Shown here one piece after another: positions 6,851 to 13,030 of a DNA stretch of 13,030 nucleotides. The notes under the pieces were generated by a model. It was not told the DNA's origin and did not search any database. It saw only the letters and a list, made by a program, of their open reading frames with translations. The stretch is from Chromera velia (taxonomy: Eukaryota; Sar; Chromeraceae), in assembly GCA_018398765.1 (NCBI GenBank), contig JAHBMJ010002973.1, positions 1 to 13,030 of the forward strand, read 5' to 3'. The first letter of the stretch is position 1, and each line of letters opens with the position of its first letter. Made by a program: the position numbers and the translations under genes.

Positions 6851-8986
6851 AAAAGAGAGACAGACCAGGTTGGGGAGTGGAATTGACAGACAGAGAACCC
6901 GCTTGCTTGTGCGAGGACATCAAGCATCGTCAGGCTGGAGAAAGGGAACGAAGAGGAATCTGGCCTCTTTCTTTCTTTCTTTCTGACTGTGACAGACAGA
7001 GAACCCGCTTGCTTGTGCGAGGACATCAAGCATCGTCAGGCTGGAGAAAGGGAACGAAGAGGAATCTGGCCTCCTGCTTTCTTTCTTTCTGACTGTGACA
7101 GACAGAGAACCCGCTTGCTTGTGCGAGGACATCAAGCATCGTCAGGTTGGAGAAAGGGAACGAAGAGGAATCTGGCCTCTTTCTTTCTTTCTTTCCTTTT
7201 CTTTCCTTTTCTTTCTTTTTCTTTCCTTTTCTTTCCTTTCCTTTCCTTTCCTTTCCTTGTCTTGTCTTTTCTTTCTTTCTTTCTTTCTTTCTTTCTGACT
7301 GTGACAGACAGAGAACCCGCTTGCTTGTGCGAGGACATCAAGCATCGTCAGGCTGGATCAAGGGAGCGAAGAGGAATCTGGCCTCCTGCTTTCTTTCTTT
7401 CTGACGGTGACAGACAGAGATCATGGATGCATGGTCAACCTGCCCGTCCGACCTCCTGACTCACCAATGCAATTGGGTTCGTCCACAAAGAGTACCTTTG
7501 GTCTCTTTTCGTAGGCGAATTTGATATCCTCCCACGTCTTCCGCCTCCTGTCGTTGCTCAGAATCAGGTACGCGATTCGGACTCTCCGCCGTCTGAAGGG
7601 GGGGAGCACACAGACAGACAGACAGACAGACAGACAGACGGAGGGCTCGCGTGAGCGCTCTGATAGGCAAGCTGGGCACTGGCATTGAAACAAACGAACG
7701 GGCGCAGATGGAGACCTCAAAGAGCGAACGTCTTTACTGTGAGCGAGGGACAAATGCACACAAAAAACCGTCAGACGATACTCTCCTTTTCCCTTCCCTC
7801 CCTCAAATCGCCAGACACAAGTGCAGAGCGTCAACCAACCGCCTCAAAAGACAAACTGACAGACAGACAAGCCAAGTGACTGACTGACTGACTTCTCGAT
7901 CACCTCAGGGACCTGATCGAGGACTAGCAACTCCATAGAGAGGAGATTGTAGGCCTTCACAACTTCCTCCTGCATAATTGATTTAGACCAGACCAGACCA
8001 GACCAGGCAAGAGAGTAAATGAATGCACGGGGACACTTTTATTGACGGAAGTGAATGGCGTGATGACTTTTCCTGCTCCTGCTGCTCTGCTTATCCTTTG
8101 ACAGAATTCCTGTACAGGTACACAACAGGAGGTCCACACACTTGCCTTCTCTCTATCGTCTTCCGTGAATCTCTTTCTTTTTCTTTCTCTCTCTCTCTCT
8201 CTCACTGTGAGTACTCCCCTTCCCTGTGTACCCGTCCCCCCCTCTGCAGAATGAAAGAAAACCCCGGAAAGAGAGAAGAAAAAGAAAACCTGTACCGGTG
8301 AAAAGTGACTGTCAGGGCACAAGCCTACCACCAGCCCGCCATCAGCCCACCAGCCTACCTTGGGTGCATCCAGCAGGAGTCCGAGCTCCCCGTAGAGGTC
8401 CATGCAGATCATTTCCCTCGTCGGCAGCCACGGCTTGTTTCCTGCCTTTTGCATCTTGTCTTGGAGGTCTTTTGGGAGGAGAGAGAGGTCATTCTTGATC
8501 ACGTTATTGCTCTTCCTCGCGAACTTGGAGTTAGAGGACGCTGTGACTGTCAGGTCGGCCCACTTCGAGCTCTCCTTTCCCCCCGCTCCTTCTGATGCAT
8601 ACAGCTCAGTCAGGCGGCCTGCAAACAGGACAGGAAACGAGAAAAGAGAAGGAAAGACGTGCTGCGAGAGGAGACGTCTACCTCCAGACCTCCTCACACA
8701 CATACACACACCTGTGCAAAAAGAAACCACGGGAAGAGAATTAAGGAAAAGAAGGCGCACAGGACGTAGAGTCCATACTGATGAGAGAGCAGAGTGTGGC
8801 ATTTGGGATGACAGGAAGCTTCCAAAAGAGTCTTATTCACATTCGAGGCACTCACCCACCCTCATTTCTTCTGGACGCTTGGTGCCTCAAGAGGGGACGA
8901 AAAACGAAGGCCTCCGACACAGAGAGCTGACAGAAGAAGAGGCAGACAGCAGGGGCAGCACCCCACGCAGCTATGACTCTTCTCAT
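5341..8986 (-). CDS. Plastid-targeted J-like / 4Fe-4S ferredoxin domain protein with poly-His tail (6 exons)
   Basis: Minus-strand exons are 8986-8860, 8618-8359, 7969-7893, 7592-7465, 6758-6478 and 6204-5341 (stop TGA), giving 578 residues. All five introns (241, 389, 300, 706 and 273 bp) are GT-AG with matching phases. Domains in order: signal peptide 1-26 and basic, Ser-rich transit region from F27; J-like domain about 116-177; ferredoxin domain about 190-246 with C196, C199, C202 and C239; a conserved-looking tail to about 291; charged coiled-coil 292-380; His-rich tract 392-425; three 18-residue repeats at the C-terminus. A J domain followed by a bacterial-type ferredoxin domain is the arrangement of the chloroplast DnaJ-ferredoxin proteins of plants and algae. 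A redox-linked or assembly role in the stroma is inferred; HPD is absent, so Hsp70 stimulation is doubtful. The start is the first Met after an upstream in-frame TGA and has A at -3. The acidic, repetitive C-terminal half is the least certain part. Confidence 0.82.
5350..5511 (-). repeat. Coding 54-bp minisatellite, three tandem copies
   Basis: Copies start at 5350, 5404 and 5458 and are nearly identical. Because 54 bp is 18 codons, the array stays in frame and encodes three repeats containing (K/E)STxREEGEGExAEVP at the extreme C-terminus, ending just before the stop. The last copy in transcript order is followed only by PRA. Confidence 0.9.
5803..5904 (-). repeat. Poly-His/Asp tract (residues 392-425)
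   Basis: A 34-residue stretch contains 21 His, in runs of seven, four and four, separated by Asp, and is followed by Glu/Gly/Ser-rich sequence. The underlying DNA is an imperfect repeat of CAT/CAC/GAC codons. His-Asp tracts of this kind can bind Ni, Zn, Cu or Co, but a metal role here is inference. Codon-repeat expansion is an adequate alternative explanation. Confidence 0.85.
5938..6204 (-). other. Charged coiled-coil segment (residues 292-380)
   Basis: Start of exon 6: about 90 residues dominated by Glu, Arg, Lys and Gln with periodic Ala, Met, Leu and Trp, and almost no Pro or Gly. This suggests a long single alpha-helix or coiled-coil following the ferredoxin domain. It could act as a spacer or an oligomerisation element. 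Confidence 0.6.
6819..6849. repeat. (GA)n microsatellite in intron 4
   Basis: About 15 GA units. On the transcript strand this is a (TC)n tract about 60-90 nt upstream of the exon 5 acceptor, where it lengthens the polypyrimidine region. Confidence 0.85.
6885..7420. repeat. 106-bp tandem minisatellite filling intron 4
   Basis: Copies begin at 6885, 6991, 7097 and 7303, with a short partial copy at 7409. Spacing is 106, 106, 206 and 106 bp. Each unit has a core of about 83 bp that is almost invariant between copies, then a CTTT-rich tail ending in GACTGTGAC or close to it. Copy 3 is longer because its tail has expanded by about 100 bp. The array makes up most of intron 4 and is noncoding in the spliced model. 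Confidence 0.9.
7526..8400 (-). other. J-like domain (residues 116-177), HPD missing
   Basis: Spans the end of exon 2, all of exon 3 and the start of exon 4. The opening DLYGELGLLLDAPKEEVVKAY follows the J-domain pattern of helix I and helix II, and RIAYLILSNDRRRKTWED matches helix III and the 'AYxxLSD..RR..Y/W' signature. Where a J domain carries HPD, this protein reads LLVLDQV, so the Hsp70-activating tripeptide is absent. The match is to the fold pattern only, so this is called J-like. Confidence 0.65.
7608..7639. repeat. (CAGA)n microsatellite in intron 3
   Basis: About eight CAGA units near the exon 4 acceptor side of intron 3; on the transcript strand they read (TCTG)n. Confidence 0.85.
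8860..8986 (-). other. Exon 1: bipartite plastid-targeting leader
   Basis: Encodes 42 residues: MRR, a hydrophobic stretch (VIAAWGAAPAVCLFF), then SVSEA followed by FVFRP. Cleavage after A26 would expose F27, matching the A-F signal-peptide/transit-peptide boundary of red-derived complex plastids. Downstream residues are basic and Ser/Ala-rich, with almost no acidic residue until N41-E42. The exon ends in phase 1 at a GTGGGT donor and joins exon 2 to complete a Gly codon. The only other nearby donor, GTGAGT four bases further in, would break the frame. The exon was found by hand because it is too short to stand out as an open frame. Confidence 0.7.
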
Positions 8987-9542
8987 TCTCTCCTTCTCTC
9001 ACCACTAGAGAGGGGGGTCTTGCAAGAGTCTGGAAACTGGCGCTTGGTTTTCGGCAGAGACTACCTGACAGATTGCCTCCTCCCTTCGATCTTTAAACCT
9101 GAAGGAAGAAAGAAAGCAAGACAAACAGCGTCGGCTCGCACTGTCAAGAAAGACGAAAGAGCAGGAAAATTCAACAGTTACTGAGGAGACAGTGGTTTTC
9201 TTCTATTTTGATTCCATCAATCGCCAAACAGATCGAATTAAGGTGCGAAAACTCAAACCGAACACTCAAGCTCCATCGATCCTCCATCGCCTCGGGGGGC
9301 AGCTCGAGAGGCCCTGAGATCGCGCGCGCTCGCATTTTTTCATTTTTGTTTTGATGTCGCCCGCGATTTGAGAAAAGTGCCCCTCAAGCAGCTCGCACGG
9401 AGTTGCTTCACGCGCGTTGCCGTGGCCCCCGCCCCATGCACACAATTAAGACATGCCCAAGCCCCTAATGGTGTGCATCAAATTAAATTAATTAGCGGAC
9501 CCCCTAAATGGCCGGCCCCCCCGACTCGGGCCCCGAGGCACT

Positions 9543-9560
9543 CACCCAACTGGTTGGGTG
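9543..9560. promoter_or_regulatory. Perfect inverted repeat, 8-bp arms
   Basis: CACCCAAC and GTTGGGTG are separated by only TG. A dyad this tight suits binding by a dimeric transcription factor; this is inferred from symmetry alone. Confidence 0.4.
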
Positions 9561-9578
9561 TATCCGGCCCGTGCAATA

Positions 9579-9619
9579 TGACGCACGCGCGCCGACCGTC
9601 ACCGCATTGACGCACGCGC
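9579..9619 (+). promoter_or_regulatory. Direct repeat of TGACGCACGCGC
   Basis: The same 12-mer occurs at 9579-9590 and 9608-9619, 29 bp apart start to start. Exact recurrence in a putative promoter suggests a cis-element, but no factor can be named. Confidence 0.4.
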
Positions 9620-9662
9620 CATGCGCTGAGTGACAAAACGCAAGAATTATCGCGCCTCTGAA

Positions 9663-9681
9663 TCGCGCGCAGAGCGCGCGA
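9663..9681. promoter_or_regulatory. Perfect CpG inverted repeat, 8-bp arms
   Basis: TCGCGCGC and GCGCGCGA flank AGA. The element sits at the right edge of the CpG-rich core and could be a protein-binding dyad or a small hairpin. Confidence 0.4.
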
Positions 9682-9747
9682 CAGTTGAATTAATTTTAGA
9701 ACAAACACTTGCACCATTGCATGCATGCTCATACACGATATACATAC

Positions 9748-9765
9748 AGCTGTATATATACAGCT
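9748..9765. promoter_or_regulatory. 18-bp perfect palindrome with TATA core
   Basis: AGCTGTATATATACAGCT is its own reverse complement. The central TATATATA could serve as a symmetric core element for divergent transcription, or simply be an AT-rich cruciform. It lies about 430 bp from the SET start codon and 760 bp from the other. Confidence 0.35.
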
Positions 9766-10198
9766 CAATTCTAGATATGTGACTCTAACTGACTGCTGCC
9801 CGCAAAGTGATGAAGCCTCGCATCTCATTGGCACCCCTGGCTCAACCTCTTTTACCTGGAGCCCGCAGCTTGTCCGTATAGAACTCTGCGCAAGATCGTG
9901 TTGCTCGGCCAACACTGTCACGGCCAGAGCTGATTCGTCTGACAGCAGGCCCGTCAACTTAGAAAAGGTTCTCGTGCAGCTCAGCTAGAGAGGATTGGGT
10001 ACACCAGTACTTACTCCAAGTCCCGTAAAACCTTTCGAGTTTTTGCGACAGCCAAGTCAAGTCAAGAAGAGAGAGAGTTCGAGAAAAGTCGGAAGTCAAC
10101 ACAGTCGGACAACATAGGATCGAAGTTTGAGGAAAGACCAATTAACAAATCGACAACAAACAGAGAAGGACCCGATATTTGAAAACAAAAACAAGATC

Positions 10199-12339
10199 AT
10201 GTCTTCTCCCGCCTCACCTCCCTGTTCGATTAGCGGCATGACGGCGTCCCTCGGGGAGAGCAACGCCTCCTCAGTTGCCGTTGCTCAAGGGGAACAACAG
10301 CAAGCAGCGCCGCTTCCTGACAACGTCAGCGAGGCGTCCACTGCGGCCCTCTCCTCACCGTTTGAAGTCAAGGAGGTCGGTTGACTTTGTATGTTTTGTT
10401 TCTTCAAATACGTATACGTGTATGTTTTTGTTTCTTTCGTAGCCAGCCTTCACAATCATGTGCCTCATCTCCTCCGTGCCAAAATGTTCCAAAGACGTCT
10501 GTTTGTATGTGAAACATGCACATTTTCGGGTCTCTCTGTCTCTTTCTCTCTCTGTGTGTTTTTGTGTTTGTACTTGCGTGTCTGTGAGTGTCTGAGAAAG
10601 AGAGAGAGAGAGAGAGAGAGAGTATGCGAGTATGTGTTTATGTGTTCGCATGCATCTTCCGATGGCATTGCAGGTGGGTCTAACGAAGGGATACGGGCTG
10701 GTGGCCTCGAGGAAGATCAAAGAGGGTGAGCTCGTGCTCTCAGAGAAAGCTCTGGTGACAGGCAACTTCACCAGACAGCTTTTGTGCAGACAAATCGCCT
10801 GCCAGAAGCTCTCCGAATTCCTCTTTGTCGTCTCCCTGCCCCTCACCCTTCTCTACACAATAGTCAAATACCTCCAGTGGAACGCCTATCACCTCGATTG
10901 GGTGATTTTGGGTGCCGTCTGTGCCTTCTGCACCTTCATGGTTGTTCTCCAGACCTTCTTCACCTGGAGCTCTGCCACCCAGGACGCGGTCAGAGCAGTA
11001 GACGACCTGGAAGAAGCCCAGAGAGACACCTTCTTCGCCCTGTGGGACTGGAGAAACCCCACAGGCCCCACACCGTTGGGCGTTTTTGAATCCAATGCCA
11101 TTGACCTCATGTCTGCCAGCAAGGCAACGTGGAAAGCGGATGCGGAGACGGCAGCAAGAAAGAACCTCTGCGGGGTCTTCCCCATCGGTTCCAAATTGAA
11201 TCATTCCTGCCGAGCTAACTGCTGCACTGTGTGGAATGAACTCTCGAACCGTCTGGAGGTGTATGCTCTCAAGCGGGTAGAGCAGGGGGAGGAGCTGACG
11301 ATAGAGTACACAGGCCCCTTCGAGACGTTCAAGTCGAGACAGACGACGTTGATGACCAACTGGGGATTCAGGTGTGAGTGCGAACTGTGCAAGTGCACAC
11401 CGGAGGAGAGAAGGAAGAGCGATGGAAACAGGGCAGAACTTTCGAGACTTGAGTTCTCCCTGGCCATGGGCGTGTACGAGGAGAGAAACGAAAAAGAATT
11501 GAACGCCGCGAAGGAAAAGGTGGGGGCTGCAGTGTTTTGTGTTGTCTGATGTTTTGTCATATGCCGTTTTGCATGACCTTGCAATGCCTTCTACCTGGTG
11601 AGGGGAAGTCTGCTTGTGCTTTGACAAGCTCTTGTGGTACTACGCATTTGCTCTTTCATTCGTCCTCTCTTGCCCCGTTCCGAATTGTTTTTCTCATCTG
11701 GTTCGCCTGGCTTTTTCCATCGCTGGTTCGCTCTGTCCATCCGGCCAATTCCCCTTTTCCCTGACCAACACCCCTCAACGGTCACTTTCTATCTTTCTCT
11801 CCTCACTTCTCTGAAAGCAATACGCAAAAATGGGTTTTGCATTCTTCATGTTGCATTTTGCTCCAACTGTTTATTCGAACGTCTTCCCTCTTGATGGGTT
11901 TACGCAGGTGACTCGAATGGACCTCCTGATGACCCTAGAGGGCGTCCTGGAACCCAATGTCCGTCTGGTGACCATCACAGACGCATTCGAATTGGCAGTC
12001 ATGCTCAGAGACTGGAAACTCGCCAAGCACTGGGCACAGAAAGGAGTGGAACTGCTGGAGAGAGCTAGAGGTCCCAAACACCCACACACACTTCGGATGA
12101 AACGGTGAATCGCCCTTCTGTTGCTTCACCTTTCTTCTTGCTCTCTCTCTCACACACACACACACCCTGTCTCCTTCTGCTCACGTCTGAAGCACACTTG
12201 GCGCATCTGAGCTTCCCTGCAGATGGATGAATGACCCCAAAACAGTAGAACCCTAGCTGTCTGCGTGCTTTCATGCATTCCTATGCAAAGACCATGACGT
12301 AAAGTCCCCACTTGCATACTTGCCTTCATGCATGCACGT

Positions 12340-12390
<51 letters not shown>

Positions 12391-12964
12391 CCCAAATAAA
12401 TTTGCATGCAGGTACATGAAGGATCCCCAGAAAGCCCTCCAGGACCAGCTGGCGAGAATGAAGGACATGCTGAAGGCCCGTGTCGACCTGGACAAGCTCA
12501 ACGACGCAGTCAAGAAATTCCTCGAGGCTGAGAAGAAGGCGGACGACGACGCTGATGCATCAACTGAGGTACGTCAGCATGTGAAGAGAAAAAAGGCAGA
12601 AGATAGACACACAAACAGACAGACAGACAGACTGACTGACAGAAAGAAGGACAGGCAAGCCGGCAGGCAGAGAGGCAGACGGGCAGGCGGGCAGGCAGAC
12701 AAACAGACAGAAATTAACAGCAATTCTGTCTTCGCTTCGCCCCCCCCCCTCCCCACACCCTTCCTCCCCCCCCTCCCTCAGGTTTCCCCCGGGGGCGGAG
12801 ACGAAGCAGAGGAGACGATGAACGGGCAGCCACAGGAAGGGGACGCGCGCGTGCGTCAGAGGCCGCAGAAGCCTTCAAAGCAGCAGAAGAGAGAAATGCA
12901 CGAGCAAAAGCAAAAAGGAAAAGCGGGGGCTGGCGCAAAGGGGGAGAAAAAGAAGGTGAAGTGA
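10199..12964 (+). CDS. SMYD-like SET-domain protein lysine methyltransferase with membrane hairpin (5 exons)
   Basis: Exons are 10199-10375, 10674-11519, 11908-12104, 12412-12568 and 12782-12964 (TGA), giving 519 residues; the introns (298, 388, 307 and 213 bp) are GT-AG and keep phase. Predicted S-adenosylmethionine-dependent lysine methyltransferase. The SET start is KGYGLVASRKIKEGELVLSE (about 64-83). Next come two hydrophobic helices (about 108-126 and 135-157), then GVFPIGSKLNHSC (NHSC 235-238), GEELTIEYTGPFETFKSRQ (Y271), and a cysteine cluster CECELCKC (C293, C295, C298, C300). Residues 342-459 are helical, with GPKHPHTLRMKRY recalling the C-terminal TPR-like part of SMYD proteins. The tail is Lys-rich and ends KKVK. 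No MYND finger (Cys/His cluster) is visible. Catalytic motifs are intact; substrate unknown. The start ATG has A at -3; a longer in-frame reading to 10127 uses a non-ATG codon. Only 66 bp follow the stop and no polyadenylation signal is obvious. Confidence 0.85.
10600..10622. repeat. (AG)n microsatellite in SET intron 1
   Basis: About 11 AG units, roughly 50 bp upstream of the exon 2 acceptor. Confidence 0.85.
10818..10967 (+). other. Predicted two-helix membrane hairpin (residues 108-157)
   Basis: Two hydrophobic stretches, beginning FLFVVSLPLTLLYTIV and WVILGAVCAFCTFMVV, are joined by a short polar turn (KYLQWNAYHLD). Each is long enough to span a bilayer. They lie within one long exon between the N-terminal SET segment and the catalytic core, so no splice choice is needed to explain them. 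A buried helical insert is the alternative. Confidence 0.65.
11172..11396 (+). other. SET catalytic core and post-SET cysteines
   Basis: This stretch encodes GVFP, NHSC, the VEQGEELTIEY segment with the conserved Tyr, a RQ...L...WGF linker, and the CxCxxC(x)C cluster. The order and spacing match SMYD/SET5-type enzymes, in which NHSC and the Tyr form the active site and the cysteines bind zinc. Confidence 0.85.
12342..12390. repeat. (CAAT)n microsatellite in SET intron 3
   Basis: About 12 uninterrupted CAAT units end about 20 bp before the exon 4 acceptor. Length changes here would alter the branch-point to acceptor region. Confidence 0.9.
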
Positions 12965-13030
12965 AGCGAAGGGCAGAGCAAAGCGGACAAATGACTAAAT
13001 GTCCAGCTTTCTTTTTTTTCTGTCTCTCTT

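Larger units (their letters stand above)
6613..7489 (-). other. Bacterial-type 4Fe-4S ferredoxin domain (residues 190-246)
   Basis: The motif CIGCLQC (C196, C199, C202) is followed by NNWAPKTF, an acidic stretch with GKARV, and then CPAECIHWV (C239, C243). This is the CxxCxxC...CPxxCI pattern of single-cluster ferredoxin domains fused to J domains in chloroplasts. The three N-terminal cysteines plus C239 are the expected cluster ligands. Intron 4 interrupts the Gly codon inside CIGC, and splicing restores it exactly, which strongly supports both splice sites. Confidence 0.85.
8987..10198. promoter_or_regulatory. Divergent intergenic region, probable bidirectional promoter
   Basis: 1,212 bp lie between the start codons of the minus-strand J-like/ferredoxin gene and the plus-strand SET gene, so 5' UTRs and promoters of both should be here. 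The core, about 9290-9690, is CpG- and GC-rich and unlike the CT/GA-rich spacer elsewhere; it contains several perfect inverted repeats and a repeated 12-mer. On the minus strand, acceptor-like and donor-like sequences bracket about 9066-9098, so an untranslated exon upstream of the J-like/ferredoxin start is possible. I found no convincing coding region or tRNA. Confidence 0.55.

Noticed and set aside
6885-7420. CRISPR-like array
   Set aside because: Units are 106 bp with no unique spacers, and the variable part is CTTT simple sequence; the context is a eukaryotic intron.
6989-7459. 156-residue plus-strand open frame with internal repeats
   Set aside because: Produced by the 106-bp intron minisatellite; the repeats are open in several frames on both strands, and splicing of the minus-strand gene removes them.
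8402-9184. 260-residue plus-strand open frame
   Set aside because: It overlaps exons 1 and 2 of the minus-strand gene, shows no recognisable domain, and its first part is antisense to the transit-region and J-domain coding sequence.
9478-9957. 159-residue minus-strand open frame in the divergent promoter
   Set aside because: No domain recognised, it spans the palindromic CpG block and the TATA palindrome, and GC-rich sequence favours chance open frames.
10740-11627. 295-residue minus-strand open frame
   Set aside because: Antisense to the SET exon 2, whose sense frame carries NHSC, the catalytic Tyr and the post-SET cysteines.

Overview
This window looks like nuclear DNA of a unicellular eukaryote with a secondary plastid. 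Both well-supported genes are interrupted by GT-AG introns of 213-706 bp. Introns and spacers are full of microsatellites such as (CA)n, (CT)n, (CAGA)n, (CAAT)n and (CTTT)n. One gene starts with an exon encoding a signal peptide that ends at a phenylalanine, the usual form of a bipartite plastid leader in algae with red-derived complex plastids. A chromerid-type alveolate is my best guess, but this is inference from style and not from any database match.

Layout, left to right. (1) 125-1834, minus strand: a reverse transcriptase with motifs A, B and C, broken by one in-frame TAG between motifs B and C. (2) 1835-5340: about 3.5 kb of spacer rich in simple repeats and purine/pyrimidine asymmetry, with no coding region I can support. 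(3) 5341-8986, minus strand: a six-exon gene for a predicted 578-residue plastid protein. It combines a degenerate J-like domain without HPD, a bacterial-type 4Fe-4S ferredoxin domain, a charged coiled-coil, a poly-His tract and a C-terminal 18-residue tandem repeat. (4) 8987-10198: a 1.2-kb divergent intergenic region with a CpG-rich core containing several perfect inverted repeats and a repeated 12-mer; it is probably a bidirectional promoter. (5) 10199-12964, plus strand: a five-exon gene for a predicted 519-residue SMYD-like SET-domain lysine methyltransferase. It has no MYND finger, carries a predicted two-helix membrane hairpin in its place, and ends in a dilysine-type KKVK.

Both gene models were assembled by hand. 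All nine introns have GT-AG borders, reading phases match across every junction, and the reconstructed domains run continuously through the junctions (for example, the CxxCxxC cluster motif is completed across intron 4). The genes are divergently arranged and could share a promoter, but nothing in the sequence ties their functions together: one product appears stromal, the other membrane-anchored. The most interesting items are the J-like/ferredoxin/poly-His plastid protein and the membrane-hairpin SET protein.
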